A DNA stretch of 64,000 bases from REEB481 sp964586595 (GTDB lineage Bacteria; Bacteroidota; Bacteroidia; NS11-12g; UBA955). Shown here one piece after another: positions 41,335 to 49,782 of the stretch. The stretch spans positions 248,001 to 312,000 of the forward strand of contig CAZPHB010000001.1 in NCBI GenBank assembly GCA_964586595.1, read 5' to 3'. The translations under genes were made by a program, and so were the position numbers. The notes under the pieces were generated by a model that was not told where the DNA came from, did not search any database, and was given only the letters and a program-made list of their open reading frames with translations. How positions within the stretch are numbered: the first letter of the stretch is position 1; every line of letters starts with the position of its first letter.

Positions 41335-42026
41335 GGGTTCAATACCGTATTTTGTTGCACAAAGTTAAACGGGAAATATGCCTGCAAGCATTGCAGCATC
41401 GCGTCAGCTGCCTCGTTCATCGAAACATGCCTTCCCACTTCATTGCTTATTCCTGTGACACCGCGGTCAGGGATGCCGCAGGGTACAATATGACCAAACC
41501 AGTTCAGGTCGGTATGCACATTCAACGCCAAACCGTGCATGGTATAATGTCTGCTGCATCTAATGCCTATGGCGGCAATTTTCCGTTCGGCCGTGGTTCC
41601 GGATTCTACCCAAACACCGGTTCTGCCGGCCACCAAACCGGCGCTGATCCCAAAACGAGCCACGCAGTCTATGATGCTCTGTTCCAAGGCTTCGACAAAT
41701 CGTTTCACACCCATGTTGAGCAATTCAAGATCGAACATGGGGTAAACCACCAATTGCCCGGGGCCGTGGAAGGTTACATCACCACCGCGTTCGATTTCAA
41801 AAACGTCTGCACCAATCCTGCGCAACATATCGGGTGTTGCCAGCATATTGCTTTGTTGGGCGTGTTTGCCAAAGGTGTACACCGGATGATGCTCCACAAT
41901 GATTAACCTGTTTACAGGCAACAATCCATGGCTGCGTTGCTCCATGGCTTCAGCAAACCAGGTCCTTTGCAGGTCCAGCACCTTGCCGTACGGTTGCAAT
42001 CCCAAGTTGAACAGCGCTGCCTCCAT
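41331..42026 (-). CDS. lipB: Octanoyl-[acyl-carrier-protein]-protein N-octanoyltransferase
   Basis: Transfers the octanoyl group from ACP to lipoyl domains, the first step of lipoate synthesis; cytosolic. 231 residues. The active site pair is visible: Lys149 in ERKIAAIGIR and Cys183 in VPCGIPDRGVTG; GGDVTFHGPGQLV is the substrate-binding signature. A near -7 box (GAACTTTG) is a few bases before the start on the minus strand. It begins the lipB-lemA-TPM-TPM unit and is divergent from yraN. Confidence 0.96.
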   Translation of the reverse strand: MEAALFNLGLQPYGKVLDLQRTWFAEAMEQRSHGLLPVNRLIIVEHHPVYTFGKHAQQSNMLATPDMLRRIGADVFEIERGGDVTFHGPGQLVVYPMFDLELLNMGVKRFVEALEQSIIDCVARFGISAGLVAGRTGVWVESGTTAERKIAAIGIRCSRHYTMHGLALNVHTDLNWFGHIVPCGIPDRGVTGISNEVGRHVSMNEAADAMLQCLQAYFPFNFVQQNTVLNP

Positions 42027-42069
42027 GCGTCAAAGTTCGTATATTTCCAGGGCCAATGGCTTGATTTTG

Positions 42070-42426
42070 ATGAATTTGGGGCAGTGGGGTGAACAAGAGG
42101 CCTGTGCGTACCTGGTGCAAAGAGGCTACGAGGTGCTTGAACGAAACTATCGGGCCGGACGAGATGAATTGGACATCATTGCGCGCCGGCAAAACCTGAT
42201 TGTGGTATTTGAAGTAAAGACCCGCAGCAGCAATCGATACGGATACCCCGAATCATTTGTAGGCACCGCCAAGCAACAGCGGATGTTCCGCGCCGCAGAA
42301 CACTATTTGCAACATCATTGTCCACAAGCCGCTTTGCGATTTGATGTCATTTCGGTCGAAAAAACCGGCAACACATTTATTATCAACCACTTCGAAGACG
42401 CATTTTATCCAAATCACTGGCCATAG
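42070..42426 (+). CDS. yraN: YraN/UPF0102 family nuclease-like protein
   Basis: 118 residues from the ATG at 42070 (MNLGQWGEQEACAYLVQRGYEVLERNYR), the usual family opening. The restriction-endonuclease-like core is intact: RAGRDELDIIARR, IVVFEVKTRSSNRYG, PESFVGTAKQQRMFRAAEHYL, LRFDVISVE. The longer frame overlaps lipB antisense and is rejected. YraN proteins have a PD-(D/E)XK fold and are linked with DNA recombination or Holliday junction processing, but the role is not firmly known. TATATTTC (42040-42047), one base off the -7 box, is upstream. Confidence 0.92.
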   Translation: MNLGQWGEQEACAYLVQRGYEVLERNYRAGRDELDIIARRQNLIVVFEVKTRSSNRYGYPESFVGTAKQQRMFRAAEHYLQHHCPQAALRFDVISVEKTGNTFIINHFEDAFYPNHWP

Positions 42427-42477
42427 CACACACTGAATTGTTCAAAACTCCAAAATAGGAAGGGGGCTTTATCGTTA

Positions 42478-42485
42478 TATTTTTG
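42478..42485 (+). promoter_or_regulatory. -7 element TATTTTTG before the large TPR gene
   Basis: Exact TAnnTTTG match, five bases before the ATG at 42491. The last G doubles as a GTG codon that would otherwise open the frame (42485), which argues for the ATG as the true start and a leaderless mRNA. Confidence 0.6.
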
Positions 42486-42490
42486 TGCAC

Positions 42491-45400
42491 ATGCCTTTCC
42501 GAAACCTCATCACCTGCGTCCTGTTTATGGGAGCGGTTGCAGTCCAGGCCCAGAAAACGGAATTGTTTTCCGGAGCTGCAGTACACTACAGGCTTGGAGA
42601 AGAACTATTCAACAATGGCAAATGGAATGCTTCTGTTACGGAATTCGCACAGTATTTGGCGAATGGTACCGATGTTCAGATGCGCGCAGATGCCCAGTAT
42701 TACGTGGCTATTGCCAAATTGAGGGCAGCCCACAGCGACGGAGAGGCGAGTGTGTTGGAATACCTGCGCAACCATCCGGGTTCTTACAAAAACAACAACG
42801 CCAACCTGGCCTTGGGAGATTATTACTTCATGCAGGGGAAATTCAGCCGGGCCCTTCCCTATTACAAACAAGCCGATCCTTCAGCCATTGCCGCCGGTGA
42901 ACGCGACCGGCTCCGGTTTCACATGGGCTATTGCCAGGTGATGGGCCGCAGATATGAGGATGCAAAAGCAACCCTGGAACCTCTGGTAAAAAGCAACTCT
43001 GAATACGAAATGCGGGCAACATACTATTACGGCTATGCCTGCTATTACACCGGCGACTATCAAAAAGCGCTGGAATCATTTCGGAGTATTGAAGATTCAG
43101 GTCCGCAGAGCCTGCGGTTCTTCATGGCGCAGATATACTACCTCAAAGGAGATTATCAGCGGGCAATTGGCTATCTGGAGAAATCAACTTCCGCCAGCTT
43201 TCGCAGTCGGTCACTGTTTCTGAAAGGAAAATGCCACTACCGCATCAATGAGTTTGAAATGGCCGCCGATGCGTTTAACCGCAGTGGATTTACACCGGAC
43301 AGCATCGACCGTCAGGAAACCTATGAAGTTGGCTATACATACTTCAAGGTTCGACAGTATAACGATGCCGTGCAATGGTTGCAGCTCATCGCCAATAATG
43401 GAGATTCACTGGCGCAAACGGCAAGCCATAACCTGGCTGAAGCATTCTTGAAGCTGGGAAGAAAACAGGATGCATACAATGCCTTCTTCGAGGCACAACG
43501 CAGCGATTTCAACAAAAAGGTTCAGGAAAATGCCATGTTGAATTATGCCAAGCTGGCTGTTGAATTGGGTTTTTCCAAGGTTGCCATCAACTACCTGCAA
43601 AAATTTACCGCCCAGTTCCCCCAATCGCCAGACCGCAGGGAAGCCCAAAAAATACTGGCCACCTTGTTCCTCAGTTCTGACGATTACCGAACGGCCATCA
43701 ACATCCTTGAATCCATAGGCGAATTGGATGAAACAGCCCGAGAAACCTACCAGAAAGTTACCCTCTACCAAGGCCAGAAGTATTTCCGTGACCGCGATTT
43801 TGAAGCAGCCCTGCAAATGTTCAACAAGTCATTGCTTGGCGGAAGTGACCGGAAAATACAGGGTGAAGCTTCTTTTTGGAAGGCAGAAATCTTACACGCC
43901 AGAGGTGCTTATGCCGATGCATTGGCATCATATCAGCGGTTTGCCGAAACTCCGGAGTGTAAAAGCCTGGGTTATTTCCCCATGGTGTACTACGGAATGG
44001 GGTATTGCCGGTTTCGCGAGCGCAGGTTTGCGGAAGCTTCCGTGTATTTCAATCAATACCGGAATGCAGCGCGCAGCGGTAATTACCGGGAAGATATTTA
44101 CACAGATGCCATGGCAAGGCTTGGCGACAGCTACTTCATGATTCGGAAACTTCCGGAAGCACTGGAAAGCTATGCTTATGTTTCCGGGAAAAAGGGCACC
44201 GGTGCCGATTATGCTCTTTTTCAGAAAGGCATGATTTACGGATTTACCAGAGAATCTCAACAGAAAATTGCCACCATGAAAAGGATTCCCAATGAATTTC
44301 CGGAATCTCCCTTTGTACCGGATGCCATCTTTGAAATGGCCAGTGAACAGCTGAATATCGGCCAGGCCAAAGACGCCGAGCGCAACCTGATGTATCTGGT
44401 TCAGGATTTTCAAGGTCGCCTCATTGTCAAGAAAGCCTATCAAACCCTCGGACAGCTCTATTACAAACAAGAGAAAGATGAGAAATCTATTGATATGTAC
44501 AAGAAACTGGCTTTGGAATATCCGGGTACGCCAGAAGCTCAAAAGGCCATAGAAAAAATTGAGAAGATTTACAGAGAAAACGGCCGAGGTGCTGAATACT
44601 TAAGCTGGATTGCCACTGTGCCCAATGTTTCTGTAAGTGCTTCCCGCCGCGATTCGATTGTCTATACTTCTGCCTACAACCTTTGGGAACGAAAAGACTA
44701 TGAAGGCGCCATCCGTGAATTCAACCGCTACCTGAGTGATTATCGGGATGGTTTTTTCCGGATTCCGGCGCAATACCACCTGGCCTACAGCTACGAACGC
44801 AAAAAACAACCTGACCTGGCCCTGCCCTTCTATCAAAAAGTTGCCGATGCCGCGGCCAGTGAATACAGTGAACAATCTCTTCTGGCAGTGGTGGACATCA
44901 TGAGCAAGAACATGAACAACTGCCCGGCTTTGATTCCCTATCTCGAAAAACTGGAGCAACAAACCACCAGCAGAGACAACCTGCTTTATGCCGTGCACAA
45001 GCAAATGCGCTGCGCACTCAGCATCAATCAGGGCAGTACGGCCGAACGCAAAGCCGAGCAATTGCTTGAACTTGATTACACCAAACCTGAGATGATCAGT
45101 GAAGCCTTGTTGGTTTTGGGAAGAATCAGGATGGAACAGGGCAACTATGCCAAAGCATTGGAACTTTTTCAGCGCAACTTCAACAAGTTCGACAATCAGT
45201 TTGCCGCAGAGAGTAAATACCACGAGGCGCTCACGTTTTTCACCATGGACAGCCTTGCAGCGGCTAAAAAATCGGTCTTCCAGTACAACAATCAATTCAG
45301 TGGTTATGACCTCTGGCTGGCTAAATCCTTCCTGTTGTTGGGTGATATTTACGTTAAAATGGGAGATCAGTTTTCAGCCAAAGCTACCTGGAACAGTGTA

Positions 45401-45508
45401 ATTGCAAACTTTAACGACATGCCTGAAATTGTAGCCGAAGCACGCCGCAAGCTGGATGCGCTGAATCAATTGGCGCCCAAACAGGACGAATCAGGAGGCG
45501 GCGAATGA
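42491..45508 (+). CDS. Large exported TPR protein, 1005 residues
   Basis: A signal peptide (MPFRNLITCVLFMGAVAVQA) is followed by TPR-like repeats over almost the whole length; clear units include YVAIAKLRAAHSDGEASVLEY, YYFMQGKFSRALPYYKQA, YYYGYACYYTGDYQKALESF and RIRMEQGNYAKALELFQRNF. Bacteroidota have long exported TPR proteins of unknown partner, some linked with Tol-Pal or type IX export, and no closer assignment is possible here. Its stop overlaps the mazG start by four bases, so the two are translationally coupled. The ATG is preferred over a GTG two codons earlier because it sits right after a -7 box. Confidence 0.85.
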   Translation: MPFRNLITCVLFMGAVAVQAQKTELFSGAAVHYRLGEELFNNGKWNASVTEFAQYLANGTDVQMRADAQYYVAIAKLRAAHSDGEASVLEYLRNHPGSYKNNNANLALGDYYFMQGKFSRALPYYKQADPSAIAAGERDRLRFHMGYCQVMGRRYEDAKATLEPLVKSNSEYEMRATYYYGYACYYTGDYQKALESFRSIEDSGPQSLRFFMAQIYYLKGDYQRAIGYLEKSTSASFRSRSLFLKGKCHYRINEFEMAADAFNRSGFTPDSIDRQETYEVGYTYFKVRQYNDAVQWLQLIANNGDSLAQTASHNLAEAFLKLGRKQDAYNAFFEAQRSDFNKKVQENAMLNYAKLAVELGFSKVAINYLQKFTAQFPQSPDRREAQKILATLFLSSDDYRTAINILESIGELDETARETYQKVTLYQGQKYFRDRDFEAALQMFNKSLLGGSDRKIQGEASFWKAEILHARGAYADALASYQRFAETPECKSLGYFPMVYYGMGYCRFRERRFAEASVYFNQYRNAARSGNYREDIYTDAMARLGDSYFMIRKLPEALESYAYVSGKKGTGADYALFQKGMIYGFTRESQQKIATMKRIPNEFPESPFVPDAIFEMASEQLNIGQAKDAERNLMYLVQDFQGRLIVKKAYQTLGQLYYKQEKDEKSIDMYKKLALEYPGTPEAQKAIEKIEKIYRENGRGAEYLSWIATVPNVSVSASRRDSIVYTSAYNLWERKDYEGAIREFNRYLSDYRDGFFRIPAQYHLAYSYERKKQPDLALPFYQKVADAAASEYSEQSLLAVVDIMSKNMNNCPALIPYLEKLEQQTTSRDNLLYAVHKQMRCALSINQGSTAERKAEQLLELDYTKPEMISEALLVLGRIRMEQGNYAKALELFQRNFNKFDNQFAAESKYHEALTFFTMDSLAAAKKSVFQYNNQFSGYDLWLAKSFLLLGDIYVKMGDQFSAKATWNSVIANFNDMPEIVAEARRKLDALNQLAPKQDESGGGE

Positions 45509-46296
45509 GCGGCGGAAACAGCCTGGAACAAAAACAGGAAGCATTCGCGCGTTTGTTGCGCATCATGGATGAGTTGCGTGCTCAATGTCCGTGGGATCGG
45601 GAACAAACCTGGGAAAGCATCAGACACTTGACCATCGAAGAAGTGGCAGAACTCAGTGATGCCATCTTAGACCAGGAACCCGATATGGTCAAGAAGGAAT
45701 TGGGTGATGTATTGCTGCACATGGTTTTTTACAGCAAAATCGGCGACGAAAAAGGTTATTTCGACATTGCCGACGTAATGCACAGCCTTTGCGAAAAACT
45801 CATCCGCAGACACCCACATATTTACGGTTCGGTACAAGCAGATGATGCTGAAACAGTGAAGCAAAACTGGGAGAAAATAAAACTCCGTGAAAAGGGCGGA
45901 CGCGAACAATCCTCGGTGCTGGAAGGCGTTCCGCGCAGTATGCCGTCCCTGGTAAAATCATACCGTATTCAGGAAAAAGTGGCGCAGGTAGGTTTTGACT
46001 GGCCGAATCTTGAGGCAGTAAAAGACAAAGTGAAGGAGGAATGGGAAGAATTGAATCAGGCAACAGATCAGGCGCACCTGGAAGAAGAATTCGGCGACCT
46101 GATGTTTGCCATGGCAAACTACGCCCGTTTTCTGAACATCAATCCGGACGATGCACTCGAAAAGGCAAATCGAAAATTCATTCGTCGCTTTTCCCATATT
46201 GAATCATGCGCACGCCGCGACGGGCGGGAAATGGGCACCATGAACCTGGAGGAAATGGATGCTTATTGGAATGATGCGAAGAAGCTGGGACTATAG
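45505..46296 (+). CDS. mazG: Nucleoside triphosphate pyrophosphohydrolase MazG
   Basis: Hydrolyses (d)NTPs to NMP and pyrophosphate, cleaning up abnormal nucleotides. 263 residues with two tandem MazG domains: LTIEEVAELSDAILDQ ... KKELGDVLLHMVFYSKI in the first and EEWEELNQATDQAHLEEEFGDLMFAMANYARF in the second, each with the EExxE and ExxD metal-binding sets. It overlaps the TPR gene by four bases and converges with the ZIP transporter gene. Confidence 0.96.
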   Translation: MSGGNSLEQKQEAFARLLRIMDELRAQCPWDREQTWESIRHLTIEEVAELSDAILDQEPDMVKKELGDVLLHMVFYSKIGDEKGYFDIADVMHSLCEKLIRRHPHIYGSVQADDAETVKQNWEKIKLREKGGREQSSVLEGVPRSMPSLVKSYRIQEKVAQVGFDWPNLEAVKDKVKEEWEELNQATDQAHLEEEFGDLMFAMANYARFLNINPDDALEKANRKFIRRFSHIESCARRDGREMGTMNLEEMDAYWNDAKKLGL

Positions 46297-46303
46297 CCTT
46301 ACT

Positions 46304-47134
46304 TCAGCCCAAGGCTACATCCAGAATCATCATAACCACAAACCCGGAAATCAAACCCAGAGTGGCAAAGTCAGCATATTTGTCTTTCTGCGTTTCAGGA
46401 ATCACCTCTTCCACCACCACAAACATCATGGCGCCGGCGGCGAAGGCCAGGGCGTAAGGAAGGATTGGTTGGGCAATCATCACAGCTGCAGCGCCTAAGG
46501 CACCAGCCAAAGGTTCAACAACTGCAGAAAGCTGACCCCAGAAAAAACTCTTACGTGCACTGAGTCCGTTGCGCCTCAAGGGCATGGCCACAGCGAGTCC
46601 TTCGGGAAAGTTTTGCAAACCGATGCCAATGGCCAGGGCTACGGCAGCACCTAAATCGGCATGAGGCAATCCTTGTGCAACCGCACCAAAAGCCACTCCT
46701 ACCGCCAAGCCTTCAGGAATGTTGTGCAAGGTAATGGCCATCACCAACAACAGGGTTCTGTTCCAATCTGAACGCGGACCTTCCGCTTCCTGCAATGGGT
46801 TGTTCAGGTGTAAATGTGGCAATACCTTGTCGAGCATGAACAAGAACAATGCACCAACAGTAAATCCAACAGCAGCAGGAATCCAGGCCCAACGTTCCCC
46901 ATAGCTGTCGGTGGCCATTGCAATGGCCGGGGCCAACAAGGACCAAAAACTGGCTGCAATCATCACCCCTCCGGTAAATCCAAGCATTACGTCCATCCAT
47001 TTTCGGCTCATGTCTTTAAAGAAAAATACAAGTGCTGCACCGGCTGCTGTGAGCAACCAGGTGAATGTGGTAGCAAGGAAACCCTGCATCACAGGATGCA
47101 GATCTAAAAACCAAGTTTTCAGTGATTCTGTCAT
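46304..47134 (-). CDS. ZIP family divalent metal transporter
   Basis: An inner membrane importer for zinc, iron or manganese; 276 residues, eight predicted helices. The two conserved metal-site motifs are visible: HNIPEGLAVG in TM4 and QNFPEGLAVA in TM5. It lies seven bases downstream of a DtxR-type regulator on the same strand, so expression is probably metal controlled. ZupT-type broad specificity is likely; the pairing with an MntR-like regulator suggests manganese. Confidence 0.93.
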   Translation of the reverse strand: MTESLKTWFLDLHPVMQGFLATTFTWLLTAAGAALVFFFKDMSRKWMDVMLGFTGGVMIAASFWSLLAPAIAMATDSYGERWAWIPAAVGFTVGALFLFMLDKVLPHLHLNNPLQEAEGPRSDWNRTLLLVMAITLHNIPEGLAVGVAFGAVAQGLPHADLGAAVALAIGIGLQNFPEGLAVAMPLRRNGLSARKSFFWGQLSAVVEPLAGALGAAAVMIAQPILPYALAFAAGAMMFVVVEEVIPETQKDKYADFATLGLISGFVVMMILDVALG

Positions 47135-47141
47135 AAATATG

Positions 47142-47837
47142 CTATGCGTTGGGAGTTACGAATATTTTTTCTGCGGAAGCCAGACTGATAAAAATCTGTT
47201 TTTTGTTGATGAGCAGGGCCAGCAATGCGTCTGCCTTGATGAATTCCATGATTCTGCCTGTAGTTCCGGGAACAAGTCCCTGACGGGCTGCAAATTGCAG
47301 CCATTCCGTATCGCCATCGGCAACGCGCTGCACGGTAAAGGAAGCACCGTCTTCCAAGTCTGACATCGGAATTAAAGATTGTTGCACCTGAGGATCAGCT
47401 ACAATAGGATCACCGTGAGGATCGTGGGTAGGATGTCCCAAAAAAGCGTCCAGCCGTTCGGCCAAACCTGCTTCAAATACATGTTCCAGTTGCTCGGCAA
47501 TATCATGAACTTCATGCCAGCCATAACCGAGCTTATCTACCAGAAACACTTCCCAGAGCCTGTGCAGCCGAATCAAATCAGTGGCTATGCCCAAGCCTTC
47601 ATCTGTTAAAGTAACGCCTTGGTAACGGCGGTAATAAATCAAATTCTTCCGCGACAAGCGCTGCAGCGTATCGGTAACTGTTGCAGGCGTGGCGTTTACT
47701 TCCTTGGCAAGTGCACCGGTGCTGGCCAAAGATTCCTTCCCGTAACGATAACTCAACTTGTAAATCGCTTTCAGGTAGTTCTGCTCTGTGGAACTGATGG
47801 TCATTTTTGATGAGGTTGCAACCTTTTTTTCGACCAT
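47142..47837 (-). CDS. DtxR/MntR family metal-dependent regulator
   Basis: A metalloregulator of 231 residues (220 from the internal ATG at 47804, MTISSTEQNYLKAIYKL). The winged helix covers about 15-70 (STGALAKEVNATPATVTDTLQRL), followed by the dimer and metal domain (IRLHRLWEVFLVDKLGYGWHEVHDIAEQLEH) and a C-terminal FeoA/SH3 domain (RQGLVPGTTGRIMEFI). The residues HRLWE and HEVHDIAEQLEH belong to the metal sites. It precedes a ZIP transporter gene and is likely to regulate it. Confidence 0.92.
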   Translation of the reverse strand: MVEKKVATSSKMTISSTEQNYLKAIYKLSYRYGKESLASTGALAKEVNATPATVTDTLQRLSRKNLIYYRRYQGVTLTDEGLGIATDLIRLHRLWEVFLVDKLGYGWHEVHDIAEQLEHVFEAGLAERLDAFLGHPTHDPHGDPIVADPQVQQSLIPMSDLEDGASFTVQRVADGDTEWLQFAARQGLVPGTTGRIMEFIKADALLALLINKKQIFISLASAEKIFVTPNA

Positions 47838-47867
47838 GCTAAAATACGAAAATTACTTCAATTCTGA

Positions 47868-47875
47868 TAAATTTG
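47868..47875 (+). promoter_or_regulatory. -7 element TAAATTTG before the polytopic membrane protein gene
   Basis: Exact TAnnTTTG match, four bases before the ATG at 47880, which predicts a leaderless mRNA. It shares the 42-base divergent gap with the DtxR-type regulator gene. The surrounding sequence CAATTCTGATAAATTTG is only weakly palindromic. Confidence 0.6.
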
Positions 47876-47879
47876 AGGC

Positions 47880-49166
47880 ATGGGGTCTGGCCTGAGCAAT
47901 ACACAGAAATGGGTTTGGATGCTGTTGTTCGGATTCCTGTTGTGGTTATCCTTTAACCGTAATTGGCGCTTTGGCAGATTTAACTACCACGATGAACTCT
48001 GGGCAGACAAAGCAGGTTACCACGTATTCCTTCCTGCAAGTTTTATTTACAACTGGGATGCACGTTTATTTCCACATGAAGTTGATTTAAAAACCGGAGG
48101 TGGTTTTCAATTGGATGGGTGGCGCAATTCCATCAACACAAAATACCCTCCGGGCGCTGCCATCATGCGGCTGCCTTTCTTCCTCATGGCACATGCGTGG
48201 GCGAAGATAAGCGGCACTCCGGCAGATGGATTCACCATGCCCTATCATGCGGCCACCATCTTTTCAGGCGTGTTTTACGGGATGGCCGGTCTGTGGGTGT
48301 TGTGGCGTTTCCTTTTATACTATTTCAGAAAAAACATTGCCTGGTTGGGCATTATTGGCCTGATCACGGGAACAAACCTATGGTATTATGTGGTAGAAGA
48401 GCCGGGACTTTCCCATGTGTACAGTTTCTTCCTGATGGCACTGTTGCTGTGGGAACTGAAACGCTTCAGCCTGTCGGAACAAAACCGACACTTGGCGCTG
48501 GCCGGGCTTTGTACCGGAATGATCTTTTGTGTGCGCCCCCAAAACCTTTTATTGCTGCTTCCCATCCTGATCTGGTGGCTCTGGCAAAACCTTGAAGCGG
48601 TGAAACGCAAACCAAAAGCGCTCATGTGGGCTGCATCCCTGGCCATGCTCGCGGTGGCGCCTTTTTTGGCGTATCGAATGTATTTAAAAGCACACCAATT
48701 CATGCCTTACGGCGATGAAGGATTCATTTACTGGAAATCACCACATGTGCTCAAGGTGCTTTTTTCACCCGAAAATGGCCTGTTTACAGGCAGTCCGTTT
48801 TTGCTGCCATTCATCCCGATTTCCATTTGGTATGCCCTCAGGAATCAAGGCGCGTGGCGGTACATCAGTGCTTCCATTCTGTTGGTATTTATGGGAACCA
48901 CCATCATGTACGGATCGTGGTGGGCCTGGGGACTTGCCTGTGGTTTCGGGCATCGCGGATTTATAGAATTTTATCCGTTGATGGCCTGGATGATGTTACG
49001 CGGTTTTGCCGATGTTTGGCATCTGCCGAAGTTTCGCCTGGGCATCGGCCTTTTCGTGGTGCTGAGCGCCATCATCCTCTTGCCCTTAAGTTTCCATTGG
49101 CCTTATTGTATGGAAGGTCCATTTTGGAACTGGCAACGATGGTGGCAGATTTGGCGAGGATTATGA
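47880..49166 (+). CDS. Polytopic membrane protein, glycosyltransferase-like (GT-C) architecture
   Basis: 428 residues with about ten membrane helices. An early acidic/aromatic loop (FNYHDELWADKAGYHVFLP) after the first helix and a conserved NSINTKYPPGAAIMRLPFFL region resemble GT-C type lipid-linked sugar transferases, but the catalytic acidic pair cannot be fixed by eye and the family is uncertain. A second motif, VRPQNLLLLLPIL, has the form of the R-x-x-x region of such enzymes. It stands alone between a divergent regulator and the convergent miaE gene, with a perfect -7 element four bases before its ATG. Confidence 0.75.
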   Translation: MGSGLSNTQKWVWMLLFGFLLWLSFNRNWRFGRFNYHDELWADKAGYHVFLPASFIYNWDARLFPHEVDLKTGGGFQLDGWRNSINTKYPPGAAIMRLPFFLMAHAWAKISGTPADGFTMPYHAATIFSGVFYGMAGLWVLWRFLLYYFRKNIAWLGIIGLITGTNLWYYVVEEPGLSHVYSFFLMALLLWELKRFSLSEQNRHLALAGLCTGMIFCVRPQNLLLLLPILIWWLWQNLEAVKRKPKALMWAASLAMLAVAPFLAYRMYLKAHQFMPYGDEGFIYWKSPHVLKVLFSPENGLFTGSPFLLPFIPISIWYALRNQGAWRYISASILLVFMGTTIMYGSWWAWGLACGFGHRGFIEFYPLMAWMMLRGFADVWHLPKFRLGIGLFVVLSAIILLPLSFHWPYCMEGPFWNWQRWWQIWRGL

Positions 49167-49178
49167 ACGTGAATCCTC
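49156..49178. other. Hairpin at a convergent gene end
   Basis: GAGGATT (49156-49162) and AATCCTC (49172-49178) form a perfect seven-base stem with a nine-base loop between the stops of the membrane protein gene and miaE. There is no T run, so it may act as a weak bidirectional end or mRNA protection. Confidence 0.35.
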
Positions 49179-49758
49179 AATGAATGCGGTCACCGCGTAG
49201 TTCCATCCCCTGCATGATTTGCGCCTCTCCCTGAAGAAATTCCTGCCAGCGTGCACGAACGCGCGCTTCAGGCAGGTATTTGCAGGCCAAATCCAGAAAC
49301 ATGCGGTAATGTCCTGCTTCACTCACCATAAACTCGTGGTAGAACGCCTTTAGGTCCGGGTCATCTACATGCAGCGATAAAAGTCGGAAGCGTTCGCAAC
49401 TGCGGGCTTCAATCATGGCACAAACCAATAAATCTTCCACCAGCAGTTCGTCGCGGCTTCCTCCTTTTTTCCGAAGTTTTTGCAATTCACTCACGTAGGA
49501 ATCTTTTCGTGGTGTTCCTAAAGCAAATCCGCGCTTCTTAAGTTCTTTCAATACTTTGCGGAAATGCCCCCATTCTTCGGCAACTACCGCCGTAACCTCA
49601 TCTACAACATCTGACTTTTCCGGGAAACGGATGATCAGGGAAATACCTGTGCTCGCGGCCTTTTGCTCACAGTAAGCGTGATCGGTAAGGATTTCATCTA
49701 TCTGTTTCTCAGCGATGTTCACCCAGCGGGGGTCGGTGGCTAATTTAAGGCCCAACAT
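49177..49758 (-). CDS. miaE: tRNA-(ms2io6A)-hydroxylase MiaE
   Basis: A diiron enzyme that hydroxylates the isopentenyl side chain of ms2i6A at tRNA position 37. 193 residues. The four-helix bundle ligands are present as repeated E-x-x-H sets: VVAEEWGHFRKV, MIEARSCERFRLL and VSEAGHYRMFLDL. The opening LKLATDPRWVNIAEKQIDEIL is typical. A variant -7 box TAATTTCG lies six bases before the ATG, so it appears to have its own promoter although the GH3 gene is only 24 bases upstream. Confidence 0.93.
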   Translation of the reverse strand: MLGLKLATDPRWVNIAEKQIDEILTDHAYCEQKAASTGISLIIRFPEKSDVVDEVTAVVAEEWGHFRKVLKELKKRGFALGTPRKDSYVSELQKLRKKGGSRDELLVEDLLVCAMIEARSCERFRLLSLHVDDPDLKAFYHEFMVSEAGHYRMFLDLACKYLPEARVRARWQEFLQGEAQIMQGMELRGDRIH

Positions 49759-49764
49759 ATCGCG

Positions 49765-49772
49765 CGAAATTA
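49765..49772 (-). promoter_or_regulatory. Variant -7 element TAATTTCG before miaE
   Basis: Seven of eight bases match TAnnTTTG on the minus strand, six bases before the miaE ATG. It carries the same TTCG ending as the boxes before yceD and the bactofilin-atp unit. Confidence 0.4.
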
Positions 49773-49782
49773 AAACAGCGGT

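Noticed and set aside
47859..47875. Palindromic operator for the DtxR-type regulator
   Set aside because: CAATTCTGATAAATTTG pairs in only five of eight positions, and it overlaps a normal -7 box; too weak to call.
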